Below are positions 10,113 to 20,483 of a stretch of 64,000 bases of DNA, one piece after another. Both the position numbers and the translations under genes were made by a program. The notes beneath the pieces are model-generated. The model saw only the letters and a program-made list of their open reading frames with translations, had not been told where the DNA came from and ran no database searches. The DNA comes from Plasmopara viticola (taxonomy: Eukaryota; Oomycota; Peronosporomycetes; Peronosporales; Peronosporaceae): positions 496,001 through 560,000 of the forward strand of contig MBPM02000039.1 in NCBI GenBank assembly GCA_001695595.3, read 5' to 3'. Within the stretch, counting starts at the first letter, position 1. Every line of letters starts with the position of its first letter.

Positions 10113-11669
10113 CTCTCGCAGTGGACAAACAAGGCCTCTAGATGATCTCTGCTCGTGTTGTCTTGGACAAGGCAACAAAGTCTTAGTTTTTTCGAAAAGA
10201 CCAATCACTACGATTTTATTCGTTTGGGGTACCAAGAAAAGTTTGTCAAAGCTACTTTCGAACAGAGTGCAGCTGCAGACTGACGAAATTGCTCTTCTGA
10301 AATGCCATGGATAGGGGCTTCACGTCTAGAGGACGAGGTAGTGAATCCGCTGACAAGGGTTCCACTCTGACAGACCTAAAAACTGTCAAGCAGCGCAAAT
10401 TCTGTCATTTTTATTAGAACATACAATCCATGCCCGTCTTAAGGAGGTAAACGAAGAAGAGCTTCGTCCTGAAAGTAATGGCGGAAAGTTAAGTAGTACA
10501 AATAATGGAAGCCAGCCGCTCAGTCGCTGAGAGCTTGACAGCTGTCAAAACGAGAGCTAGCGACGGTAAGTGGTCAGGTGTACGCGCAAGAGAAGGATAA
10601 ATGACCCGCAAAAGCTCTGGTGCGTTGAATGAAGCGATTGATCTTTATGGTGTTTCAACCATGCAGGAATTTGCTTTTCTAGCCACAGCATGACCAAGGT
10701 CAAGTCTTACTTGCCGATGTCGAAGAGAAGACGTGACTTTGAGCTTTTGATCTCATGTTTCTTTGTTTGACCTATTTCGACCGTAATGACATCGAGGTCT
10801 GCTATATTAGCTAGCCTTGTTGGGTGCTTGTGTGCAAGGCAAGTGTACGCTTTGATCATCATCTTACACCCCCACTTTAATTCAGTCGGAGAAGCTGCGT
10901 CTCAGCAATTGCAATATCTTATACTCTCTATCACGAACATATTTGAGAGATTCGCTGGCCTCTTGCTTGCGGGAATGAGAGTATGCGCTCTTGTGGAACT
11001 TAAAGTTTGTCAAAAAGATTGTTCCTTTTGCAATTTATCCATGAGTTCCCGAGAAACAATTGCCTCAGGCATAATAGTTCGACCAGTGAACTCCTGTTTT
11101 GTAGTCAAGTTTCTGAGGTAAGAGAAAGCAAATGCAACGCATATAATCTCGTCCATGATAATGATCGCTTTTGCGATTATGCCAATTTTGTTTTTTTGAA
11201 AGAGAAGCTGGTATTTTTTCTTCTCTTAAAGGTGTGTTTTAAGTCTTACCAACTTGACTGTGCAATAGGCGATACTGCCGGGGGCATAGGATCGTGTGCT
11301 GCGTTGACCCAAGAGTATTAACACTTCGTCTTGTCCCGAGCACTAAGGCGCATTATAGCTACTTATCAGGTGGTAAAGCGGCAAATGGTGCCTTCTCTTG
11401 AATCACCCGGGATCAAAATTAAAGAGAGGACCTAGTGCCAAAAAAGCTTAACGTCTTACAGGCCAACCTATCTCCACTTTAGGGACGTTCAACAATTTTA
11501 TTAAATTTTACTAAGTTCGACTTCATTTTTCTTTCTCTCTCGTAAAACATCAGTCAACAAATTTTAACTGGATGCAACTGTTTATGGTCCGAAACGCTTT
11601 GCGATATGTCAACGTTGAGTAGAAAGGCTCTCACAGCCTTGTACATTTGCGTATACAGCTTGCAGTCCG

Positions 11670-12250
11670 CGATCGGGTACCAGGAGCCACCTTTTCTTTG
11701 TAACGCTGTTCTGCCAAAAGTCAGCTTCTGATGTAATATCTAGCTCAATCAAGTATCCTGGCATAGGTCTCAGCCTACATCACTGGGACTACCTTTTTCT
11801 TGAAATACAAGGATGACTACGTTCATGGATTGCTTTACACCTAGCACTTTCGAGTACAGGCATCGACGATGAAGAAAGAGAGCTAAAATACTCATCGTCA
11901 ATAGTACAGTTGCAAGCATTGCAACTCAGAAAGTGTGTATGGAAGCTCGTCGCCATATTGGAAGGTGCCGAGGGACCGACCAGCCCTTTCAAAATATTGT
12001 CCGCTGCAATATTTACGTCAAGAAAGAAGCCAAGCTACGCGTCAGCCATCGAAAAATTCAATGCATCAGAAAAAATAATCGCTTTATGGCGTATAATGAA
12101 CTTCTGGTAGAAGCAGCAATCTCGGAACTACAATGATACCTCTTAGCATTGGCAGGACGTCCAACTGTGTATGAATAACATTTTCATATGGTGAGTGCCT
12201 CAAGAAAATAAGTCTCTCAGATCTAGATAGCATTTATAGGAGAAAGTGGA
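11670..12250. repeat. Flipped segment inside block F, left copy
   Basis: This stretch matches 43,800-44,375 in direct orientation ('accaggagccac' at 11,679 and 43,806; 'ggaaggtgccgagggaccgaccag' type string at 11,960 and 44,090). The flanks on both sides match in inverted orientation. On the minus strand it contains a decayed coding-like stretch with FLSCNACNCTIDDEY near 11,930 (right copy FLSCNVCNCTIDVEY), which keeps its cysteines. The protein family is not recognised. Confidence 0.6.
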
Positions 12251-12714
12251 AGATGCGGTTATGCGTAACGGGATCACTCGAGCGAGACCAAAGATTAATC
12301 CTCTGCCAGAGTTTGCGGTCGCGAATTAATTACTGATCAAAACCTACTGAATTAACCTTTTCTTTACAACGTTATCGTGTATTTCGACTTATTAAGAGCG
12401 TGGACACAAAACAGTCGTTTATTGAACGATCGCTAATTTTCCATGCCTTATCTTTGCAAGGTGCTATTTGACCCCGTCACACTTGGTAGCACCTCAAGAT
12501 TAGATTTACATCCACTTCGATTTACTGTCGACTGGGACATAAGGGTTATCGAATTAGTTGTACAGCTTTCCCTCATCTTTATGAATGCAGGTTGTGCTTG
12601 TAATGAGACTTTCTGGCTCCTTTAAAGCTGTGGCTACAAAAGAACGATCTCTGAATCGGAGCCGATAGTTTGTAGATGCTAGCGATAGAATTAGACAAAA
12701 AAAAGTATATTGAT

Positions 12715-13490
12715 GATCCTAATGCAGAAGACTACAAATCGTATTGTAGCCTTATGCTTCAATAGGCTTGCTCAATTGCAGCCATTGTTCAAGTGAATCC
12801 GAATAAATTAACACCGTGGATGCTCTTAGTACAGAATGTCTGGTCAATTACACGTCAGAAAAAAATAGATGGTATCGATGGAAGTGGTTTCTTCTCTATT
12901 GTAACCATAAAGGCGCCTTTTCCGCCTTTTGTCAGTGGGTATCCTAGCACCGCTCAAGCTTTCAAGAGAAAATTTTATAAAAGTGCTTTACACTTCGACA
13001 GAGCCATTCCAGATACATGATATTAACATTTCAAAACTATTTTAGGCTGCCAGAAATGTCTTGAGGTGGTTTTAGGGCCAAAAATACGAAGGGGCTCAAT
13101 CGTATCTTTTACGAGGACAATGGTAGTTGCAATGATTGCTGATCACTCAACAAAAAGGGCCATGTTTTCGCTGAAAAGACAACGGACGATACTGCAAAAC
13201 ACGCGAAGGTCTTCATGAAGTTGTATATAAAGGATCATGAAATACCAAAACCATTGTGTCCTACCGAGACACCAAATTTACATCTAAATTATGGCAAGTA
13301 ATTGTGGCTGCCGTCGGAGCACAACACAATTTGGCTTCGGCTTTTAGGCTGCAAACAAATGGACAAACCAAAAAAATTACCGTTTTAATGTGGATTACCT
13401 TTGAGGTGTCGTCAACCTAGCACAGAACGATTGGTGTGACCTTTTGCAGTGGCTATATTAGCCTATTTACACAAGCCCGAGCGTTTGAAT
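12715..13490 (+). mobile_element. Ty3/gypsy remnant: RNase H/integrase part
   Basis: 12,720-12,830 matches the minus strand of 40,460-40,570 of the gypsy copy ('gaagactacaaatcg', 'aacaccgtgg'). 13,080-13,440 reads with stops as the gypsy integrase core: MIADHSTKRAMF, then PRHQIYI in the position of DRDTKFT, a degraded FHPQTDGQT-like stretch (AANKWTNQ) and GVVNLAQNDW. This is the standard order of gypsy integrase motifs. It is severely decayed and truncated at both ends, and sits directly beside block F, as does a gypsy fragment beside the right copy of F. Confidence 0.65.
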
Positions 13491-14150
13491 ACGCTTGGCC
13501 ATTAGCACTTGCCGCATCTTGCGGAGTCGGCGCCCGTGCACTTGAGCTTGACCTTGTCCGCAAACTTTTGTTGTCATTGTGAGCACTTATACGGCTCAAT
13601 TGACGGCGTCTTGGGTTGGGATGGACGCTCAGCCGTACGGCTTCTTTGATGACCATACTTGCTGGACTTCTCAGCGATCTTTATCGAATCTACCGTACCT
13701 TATAAAAACTCACCCCCATCAGAAGCTCTTAGTTTTGTCGTATATAGCGCTTTCGATTTTCGGGGATGTCAGGCACTAAATTTCTGACTTACAATCCAGG
13801 AGTTTGTCTCAAATAAGTAGGACAAGCTTCGGCTATTTCACCGTCGAAAAATAAAGTCTTTTCGAAGGTTTTCGAGCTCCTTTTTCCGGCTTGTTAAGAA
13901 CTCAGTCATATTCACAAATGGGTTTGTGGGCTCACGAACCTTTCACTTTTCCATGCAACGAAGCCAAACAAAAAAATCAGTAGTACTGAATGTAGACCAA
14001 GCAAAGCCAAGTGAGTAGCTAATCTGGAACTTATTCTCCGAATTTTCAGTAGCGGGATAGGGATTTACATAAAGGCAAGAGCACTAACCACAGACCGCTT
14101 GAAGAAATTCCAGATGTTTGCACTACACGAGCGTGCAACCAAAGTAACCA
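13490..14150. other. No gene recognised
   Basis: Slightly GC-richer sequence around 13,480-13,760 holds overlapping short open frames on both strands with arginine/serine-rich composition. No domain or homology to other parts of the window was noticed. Confidence 0.35.
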
Positions 14151-14465
14151 ACCATTAAACGTTAAGTTTGTACTGTAACACAACCCTTTATAATCTTGTG
14201 CTGCTCACTATGTGGCTCGAACCGAAACTCGTAGGGTGACACGCTTCTCACTATGTGACCAAGAGCACCCTTGCGTCGAACGCTAGAGCTCAAAGCACTT
14301 TTGGAGGAAGCTTACTAAATGTTGGTTGTTGGACGAGGCTTAGACGGCAAGTAGGGCGAAGTCGGTGAAGGAGGAGAAGTGTTAATTACTTGAAGCAAAT
14401 TAAAAAGTAGTATTGATTGGAAAGGTGTTACGACTTAGTCTTTGCTACAGCCTAGCCGGTGGTTC
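14150..14465 (+). repeat. Gypsy-associated (LTR-like) repeat fragment
   Basis: 'gaggaagcttactaaa..ggacgaggctt' and 'gcgaagtcggtgaagg' match 38,464-38,545, 55,275-55,345 and 61,568-61,640, and the minus strand near 47.75 kb. In those places the repeat always adjoins the 3' end of a gypsy chromovirus. Here it is joined directly to GIP 3'-flank DNA at about 14,465. Confidence 0.55.
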
Positions 14466-14595
14466 TCACCAATCTACTGGTATAATATGTTTCGTGCGGT
14501 TAACGGTCACTACTTAGGATGATGAGAATCATGCTTGGCTGATTAATGTGTAGCCAACATCAAATATATTGCTTATAGAACTGGCGCTTGCCTAG

Positions 14596-14610
14596 AAGCT
14601 TTTGTATTTG
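14596..14610. repeat. Target-site duplication, left (SINE copy 2)
   Basis: aagcttttgtatttg here and aaacttttgtatttg at 14,931-14,945 (14 of 15 identical) flank the element. Confidence 0.75.
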
Positions 14611-14930
14611 TATGTTATTGTATTACGTTATCGCGTTGCCAAGTTATGCACGTGCTAGGCTCTATGGCTAGTCCACGGCATAGAGTGGTGTCCGCATACG
14701 TCGAGTCTCGTTCGGCGGGCAGTGCAGCCAGCACCGAGGCCGTGAGGGTCTTCCATTATTTTGTGTACTTCTGACTTGGTAAGAGCCCAGGTGGCGCCCT
14801 GGTGCTGGAGACCGTCGCGTCGAGGGTGAGACTCGTTAGAGACCTGCACATGCCCGAGAGCACCTGCCCGAAGCGCGCGAGCATTTAGCCCCCGCGCTTG
14901 GAAGGAGGGCGTCACCCCAACCTTTTCCGA
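14611..14930 (-). mobile_element. SINE-like retroposon, copy 2
   Basis: Reverse complement of copy 1 with only a few differences. It is bounded exactly by a 15-base near-perfect direct repeat. The (aatac)-type tail is reduced to about two units at the left end. It is full length at the 5' end, with 'tcggaaaaggttgggg' next to the right duplication, and sits in the orphan GIP 3' flank. Confidence 0.8.
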
Positions 14931-15389
14931 AAACTTTTGTATTTGGTTCTAAATTACCTTTTTTACACGTACAAATTTGCCTCGTCGTTTAGCTCTAGAA
15001 AGCCAAAAGATTATTACATGCTTTTCTATTTAAAACGACACCGATTATTTATTTTACTGTGGTAGTTTTGTCATACCATCAAAATTTGTCGTTCGCAAGG
15101 CTCGGGTATTATATGCCGATTTATCGTTCGATACACACATCAAAGGTACAAAGTGAGAAAATGTTATAGGGCACCTTGTACAATGAAGGCGTGTAGGAAG
15201 ATGAAAGACCGTTCACTATTCCGGTCAATGCGTCAATAGTTTGCTCAAACATCATTTCTAACCCCTTGTGTTAAAACTTGGGTGAGTTTGCAGAGATATT
15301 TTGAGAAATCGCCAAATCCGTAGCTTACCTTTCAGCTCTACGTCCTGTACCGTTTCTTCGAATGATCAAAGGAGATAATACTGTGTAAT

Positions 15390-15632
15390 TGTTGGAATAC
15401 ACCGCTGAATGTACGTGGATGACGTCGCAACTATTACGGTAATGTTTACAGTTACTGTCATAGATCGGAATATTGAATACGGACATAATGGTAGTCGTTA
15501 ATTGGTCTAGATTAATATGGGTGCTAATAGAAGCATCTAGAATGATCTAGACGGATATGCTTAGATGTAGCACAGAATAGCGAGCCAAGGCCCTAGATAT
15601 ATTCACTTCGGGGTTTTACCAACAAACCAACA
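15390..15632 (+). mobile_element. 5' LTR of Ty1/copia element
   Basis: 243 bases from TGTTGG to CCAACA, the terminal inverted repeat typical of copia LTRs. It is matched by 19,386-19,604 with many substitutions and an indel of roughly 25 bases. It is followed at once by 'ggttaacagccg', which resembles the initiator-Met tRNA primer-binding site of copia elements. The bases before it (gtaat) and after the 3' LTR do not give a clean 5-base duplication unless the end is moved by a few bases. Confidence 0.8.
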
Positions 15633-15683
15633 GGTTAACAGCCGCACCAAGAAATCTACCCAGCACGCTTTATCCTCGCAGCT

Positions 15684-16334
15684 TTGACGTCCAAGCGAAC
15701 CGAAGTCCTAGTAGGCTGTGGAAACTATTTCCACTGGGAGTTTAATATGCGCACGACGCTGGCGCAAAAGGAGTTGTTGGCGCACGTTCAAATCGTCAAG
15801 AAGGAAGCGAAGATTACAGAAACTTGGCTGTTCAAAGACGCCAAAGCACTGAAGGCCATCACCCAGGGTATCGAGCTACAGCACCATATCAAGATTCGGT
15901 CTGTATCGATGGCTATGCACGCTTGGAGCATTCAACGAGAGTTCTACAATCGTACCACACTTCACAATCGTATCGAGATGATGCGCCGCTTGCATAAATT
16001 CAAGATGGAGAGTTGCTCGACTATGTCCAAGCATCTAAATGCGTATGTTGAACTTCTTGTCGGACTTCAGTCACTTAGAGAGCCTGTTGACGAATCGCAA
16101 TAGCTAGTGGTACTGCTGATCAGCCTCCCGACAGATTATGAGCTGATCGTGTCGATCATAAAAAAAGCCAAGGACATCACGCTTATCGAAACCAAGGAGA
16201 CCTTTAAAGGAGCATGAGCGGTTGCGACTGAAGGAGACGACGGAGAAAGCGTTGCGTGTTCACGAAAGCGGTGGGCGGCCTAAAAGCATCGTGAACCTGA
16301 ACGAAAAGATTACGGTTCAGGGAAGAGTAAAGAT
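15684..16334 (+). pseudogene. Copia gag region (UBN2-like), interrupted
   Basis: 139 codons are open (15,684-16,103). The reading matches copia Gag: WEFNMRTTLAQKELL near the start, a helical central part, and MMRRLHKFKMESCSTMSKHLN, the conserved L..KM..G.S...H...F region. A TAG at 16,101-16,103 interrupts the frame, which then continues (VVLLISLPTDYELIVS) to a TGA near 16,216, where a +1 shift is needed to resume (LKEHERLRLKETTEKAL). Gag would form the virus-like particle. With one stop and one frameshift it cannot make a full product. Confidence 0.85.
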
Positions 16335-16694
16335 GACTTCAAGGGAAAGTGCTTTAAGTGTAATCGAATTGGACACATGAAGCAAAACTGCCCAGGCGAG
16401 AATCGGTTTGGTACATGGCTGACCGATAGCGGTGCGACATCGTGTATGACTCCATACCGTAAAGACTTATTTGATTTTGATGATACGATCGTGAGCATCA
16501 ATGTGACCATTGCAGACGACAAGAAAGTGCGTGTTCTTGGTAAAGGAACTGTTAAGCTGACTAGGATGGACGGTAAGCACATCCGAATGCTAGATGTTAT
16601 GTACGTTCCAGGACTCGATAGGCTGCTATCGGTTAGAAAACTTGCAGAACGTGTTCTACGTGTGGAGTTTCAGCAATTTCCATGTGTTATCTGA
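16335..16694 (+). pseudogene. Copia zinc knuckle and aspartic protease
   Basis: A CCHC zinc knuckle CFKCNRIGHMKQNC (about 16,348-16,389) is followed by the protease active site WLTDSGATSCMT (about 16,413-16,449) and a VLGKGTVKL flap-like region near 16,533-16,560. The frame is open from the knuckle to 16,694, so this segment itself is intact, but it is isolated from gag by the upstream stop and frameshift and ended by a TGA. Confidence 0.85.
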
Positions 16695-16775
16695 GGCAAG
16701 AATAAGGCTTTAGCTCTGGACAAAAAGATCGGCAAAGCTTTCGTCCTTGATTGCAAGCTTAGAGAAGCGCGCTTT

Positions 16776-17354
16776 GTGGAGTTCGCCGGTGCTGACAATC
16801 AGTGGGAGCTGTGGCACGCGCGCATGGGGCACACAAGCGAGAGCGGTATGGGAAAAACTCAGCATGTCATGCATGGTATGCCAGCTTTACGCCGTGGCAT
16901 CGAGACTATATGCAGTGGATGTATGAAAGAAAAGCAGACCGTATCGTCGTTTCTTTCGCAATCAGTATCCAAGACATCGCGTGTTTTGGAGTAAGTTCAT
17001 ACGGAAGTAATGGGACCCAAGCAAACAGTATCGAAAGGAGGGGCCAGATATGTGCTAACATTTGTGGATGACTTTTCACGTTATGTGGTTGCATACTTCC
17101 TGAGGAGTAAGAGTGAGGTCGCCGCAAAGCTCGCTAAATATAAGACTTTCTTTGGAAAGCAATGGGAAAAGCAAATTATTCGCTCTGACAATGGAACGGA
17201 AATCTTGAACAAGAAGGTCACAGCTATGTGCTCCCGGGATGGTATCATGCATCAGCGGATTGTACCTTACAGCCCCAAACACAACGGTGTAGCGGATCGG
17301 ATGAATCGCGCTATCATGGAGAAGGCAAGAAGCATTCTTCAAAAATCAAGATAA
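16776..17354 (+). pseudogene. Copia integrase (GAG-pre-integrase plus truncated core)
   Basis: An HHCC-type zinc domain is readable as LWHARMGH...ICSGCMKEK (16,806-16,934). The catalytic core follows from 17,010: FVDDFSRY (first Asp), IIRSDNGTE (second Asp) and SPKHNGVADRMNR. In the last motif the invariant Glu of the DDE triad is replaced by Asp (codon 17,295-17,297). The core then breaks off at 17,354, and the usual C-terminal 'CNTAVYLLNR..P'-type region is missing, so there is also an internal deletion. A stop near 16,995 separates the two domains. Confidence 0.85.
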
Positions 17355-17890
17355 CACGATCTGTTCAGCTTGATGAACGTGAAGCTAACGGTATATACGA
17401 CACACCGTGTTCGGAAAAAGAATCATTCACCCTTGTTTTCAAGGAAATGAGTGAAGAAGCGACCATTTTTCCTGCTGAGCGACGGCCGGTGACAGACAAA
17501 CCCATGAACAGTGTCGAGGAGTCAACGCAGGATATTGAGATGGATGAGGTCGAATTAGAGCGCCATATCAATCTCGAGCAACCACTAACACTCGAAGATC
17601 GGATAGCAGCTGGGTAAGAGCTGACAGAATGTCACCACCCCCGCGAATAATTGAGGAGAACCGTTTGGTATTTTGTCCGGGCACAGAGCGGTCAAGGCGT
17701 TCTCGTGAGCCAACTTTGTTACTGGAACAAGAATCGACGAAGATGGATTACTTGCCGAAGCAGTGTTGGCGTATGCGGCAAGAATCGACGGGTTACTGAC
17801 ATTTCAAACTTATGCGCTGAAGCAGTTGCAAGTGATGAAGCAATAGCATGGCGAGCAGCAATGAAGTTTGAGTTATTATCACATGAATAG
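17355..17890 (+). pseudogene. Copia integrase-RT linker, decayed
   Basis: An acidic, low-complexity stretch (DIEMDEVELERHINLEQP near 17,530-17,585) typical of the variable linker between integrase and reverse transcriptase in copia polyproteins. Stops and frame changes are present, including a TAA near 17,615. Confidence 0.6.
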
Positions 17891-18795
17891 AACGGCACTC
17901 GGTCTATTGTACCACGTGGAGCTGCTCGTCCAATTGGATGTCGCTGGGTTTTCGCTAAGAAGCGTGATAAGAACGGCCGAGTCATTCGCTACAAGGCACG
18001 GCTTGTCGCAAAGGGATTTAAACAAAAGTACGGTGTGGATTTCTTTGAAACGTACTCCCCCGTAGCAAACATTAATTCGATTTGGTTTGTCTTGGCTGTT
18101 TGCGTCGCAGACGGATATGAAATGGAACAGCTGGATGCAGACACTGCGATTTTGAATAGTGAGCTGAGCGACCGAGTCTATATGGAGATACCATGTGGAG
18201 TAAAGACTACTGGAGATCATGTTTGTTTGCTGAATAAGGCCATCTTTGGGTTAGGACAAGCAGCTACCTCCTGGAATAGAACGATTCTTGGGTCTTCATC
18301 TCAAATGGTTTCAATAGTTGTGGTGCAAATAGGTGCGTTTATGAAAAGCTCTTTGAGAGCGAGCACATCTACGTATGTAGACGATATTATAATTGCAGCC
18401 AAGACCCGCGCGGAAATCGTGAAGTCAAAGATGCTCTCAAGAGTGCTATTTAAATGAAGAAGCTTGGTGACGCAAAGTTTATCTTGGGAATGGAGATTGA
18501 TCGCGACAAGAAAGCCGGAACGCTTATGATCAAGCAAACGCGTTGCATTGACGATATTACGCAACGACTCGGTCAGCAGAACGCGAAGTCGACCGATAAC
18601 CCATGTGCCTCGAATCTCAAGCTTTTTATAGGGCAATCGCGAGGAACAGATGCAGAAGCTACTGAAATGCAACCAAAGCCATATCGCTCTCTCATTGGCT
18701 GTCTCATGTACATAACAACATGTACGAGATCGGACATTGTCTACGTAGTTACGCACTTATCAAGATTTTTCAAGAATTTTGGAATACAGCATTAG
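17890..18795 (+). pseudogene. Copia reverse transcriptase
   Basis: The opening motif reads RYKARLVAKGFKQKYGVDFF (17,990-18,048), followed by ETYSPVANI, the QLDADTAILNSEL region near 18,130-18,165 (usually Q.DV..AFL.G.L), and the catalytic box YVDD near 18,373 (TYVDDIIIAAKT), which is intact. A frame change at about 18,454 leads into MKKLGDAKFILGMEID, the normal continuation. The domain order fits copia, but shifts between 17,900, 18,035 and 18,454 rule out one product. Confidence 0.9.
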
Positions 18796-18799
18796 CATT

Positions 18800-19240
18800 G
18801 GCGGGCCGCAATTCGTGTGCTAAGATACTTGAAGTCAAAGCGCTTGCATGAAATTGTATATGAAGAAGGGACCAGCAACATTATGGTTGAAGCATTCGCG
18901 GATATAGACTGGGGAAGCAACATCGATGACAGGTGATCTGTATCTGGCGAGATGGTTAATATCGGTAATGGACCGATGGTGTTCAAGACGAAATTTCAGA
19001 GAACGGTGGCACTGAAATCAGCAGAAGCCGAGTATATGGCACTAAGCCTGTGCACCCAGGAAGCTTTGTGGACGCGCGCGATGTTAAAGGACATGGGTAA
19101 AAACCAAATTCATGCAACGCAAGTCTGGGAGGACAACCAAGGGGCAATAGAACTGGCCTAGAATGCGGGATATCATGCCAGAAGCAAGCATGTCGACATC
19201 AAGCATCACTTAACGCGAGAAAACGTTGAATACAGAACAA
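18800..19240 (+). pseudogene. Copia RNase H
   Basis: Readable as VALKSAEAEYMALSLCTQEA (19,006-19,066) and VWEDNQGAIELA (19,123-19,158), with a TAG right after, then the terminal motif RSKHVDIKHH near 19,182-19,211. The Glu and Asp of the RNase H active site are visible. It is broken from the RT by stops near 18,795 and 18,936. Confidence 0.85.
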
Positions 19241-19385
19241 TCCAAATCGACTACGTCGACTCAAGCATCAGCTCGCGAGCATGCTTACCAAGGCATTCAA
19301 GACTAAGACGCTCAAGTTTCACGCAAAAAGACAGGCACCAAGAAGCAAGAATCAAAGCAAACTCGACATTAGCGGTGAGTGGGAG

Positions 19386-19604
19386 TGTCAAGATACACCG
19401 CTGAATGTGCGTGGATGACGTCACAACTATCATGGTTACAGAGATTGATAACGGACATTATGGTAGTCATCAATTGGTCTAGATAGATCTGGGTGCTTGT
19501 AGAAGCTTCTAGTATGATCTAGACGGATAGGCTTAGATTTAGCACAGAGTAGCGAACTTAGGACCTAAATATATTCACTTCGGTTTTTTACCAACAAACC
19601 AACG
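19386..19604 (+). mobile_element. 3' LTR of Ty1/copia element
   Basis: 219 bases homologous to 15,390-15,632. The 5' end is altered (TGTCAAG instead of TGTTGGAA). It is preceded by a purine-rich 'ggtgagtgggag', a likely polypurine tract. It contains a perfect TGACGTCA palindrome near 19,417 (the 5' LTR has one mismatch), a possible bZIP/CREB-type site in the promoter region. LTR divergence marks an old insertion. Confidence 0.8.
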
Positions 19605-20483
19605 GTTGTAACTTTTCTGCGATACATACCGGGACTGCGGGCGCGTCAACAGCAGTAAGTAGTTTTACTGGTCACACATTCAATTGATGATGTGCGATAA
19701 AAGTATCGCGACTGGCTCTTCCTTAATCGTGTGATGTGTACTTGGCAGGTGCAAAAATAAAAATACGCGTTAGGAGCAGATCAAATGGGAATACAACTTC
19801 GAAGAGATTTTCGTGCAAATATTTCTGAAAAAAAATGAGACTTTTATTGCGACAAACCCGGTGTCGGGGTCAATGTTTTCGAACTAATGTACTAAAAATC
19901 TACCACAGAATAAATTAAGCTAGAACGCAGTTCTTGCGTTGGACAGTTGTGCGCGATGCAACTACAAAAGAGATGATTTGAACTCTGCTATTAGCGGATG
20001 TGTGCTTTTGTCGCATCAAAGCTTTGCTAAGATGGAAGAAGAGCAACAGACGGGGAGTGCTGGAATCACTACGACACTTATGCGAGGACATTAGCGCTGG
20101 CTGCTGTGAGCCCGATTTTTGGTTGCGACATCAACAAAAAAACTCATTGCTTCTTATAGCATTAATTTGCCAAATGCGCTCATTCAATGTTTAAAATGCA
20201 TTTGCTAAGTACACTCCTTCTGTCGAGGAAGATTCCCCCCTCGGGAAGATTGTATTTTTTCCTTTTTTTTAAAGTCGTATCCAATATGCCACTTAAACTA
20301 ACATTTATATGTGGTACAATTGCCGGCGAGTGGCAGGGTACGTACTCGCTGACGCATAACGATTTGAAGATAAGTAGTAGATGTCTCCTTTCACCTTAAT
20401 CTTAATGTCTAAAAGACGTTCACTTTCTAATTGACCTCAATCTTCACGCATCACCTCTCAACGCAACGCTGCTCATCTCAACA
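19605..20483. promoter_or_regulatory. Upstream region of the intact GIP-like gene at 20,484
   Basis: No gene. Around 19,858-19,915 it carries 'gtgtcggggtcaatgttttcga', shared with block A (1,512) and A' (30,746), so part of this region is repeat-derived. The immediate leader 'cgcaacgctgctcatctcaaca' (20,461-20,483) is the piece conserved in all GIP copies. An oomycete initiator-like stretch 'gttcactttctaattgacc' lies at 20,417-20,435, which is only a weak match to the known consensus. Confidence 0.35.

Larger units (their letters stand above)
8880..12650. repeat. Block F, left copy (mostly inverted partner of 43.44-46.38 kb)
   Basis: Landmarks match the reverse complement of the right copy: 'gccgcctacggcacg..aaagcc' (8,994; 46,215 on minus), 'cctctagatga.ctct' (10,133; 45,920 on minus), 'ctgctatattagctagccttg' (10,798; 45,250 on minus) and 'caaggtgctatttgaccccg' (12,458; 43,585 on minus). 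About 850 bases (9,240-10,085) are missing from the right copy. Several readable but interrupted peptides occur, for example an E/N/G-rich stretch near 10,430-10,530; I recognise none. Possibly an old transposon of unidentified class. Confidence 0.6.
14466..15370 (+). repeat. Orphan GIP 3' flank (the gene itself is missing)
   Basis: Sequence corresponds to the DNA downstream of GIP pseudogene 1 (3,755-4,200). Shared strings include 'agaatcatg.t.ggct.a.tga' (14,526; 3,830), 'tttgcctcgtcgtttagct' (14,968; 3,933), 'gttcgatacac' (15,126; 4,093) and 'caccttg.aca' (15,171). No GIP coding sequence precedes it. The second SINE is inserted in it, and the copia element interrupts it at 15,390. Confidence 0.6.

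Noticed and set aside
10786..11121. 111-codon frame starting with a signal-like stretch
   Set aside because: In the inverted copy (about 45,250-44,930) the frame is not preserved, and there is no recognisable domain.
14655..14915. 86-codon open frame in the SINE copies as a protein-coding gene
   Set aside because: It lies wholly within a short retroposon with simple-repeat tail and target duplications. Recent spread and GC richness explain an open frame better than coding; listed only as a low-interest observation.
15385..19612. A 5-base target duplication of the copia element (gtaat / gtaac)
   Set aside because: It only works if the LTR end is moved past the canonical CCAACA and one mismatch is allowed; not secure.
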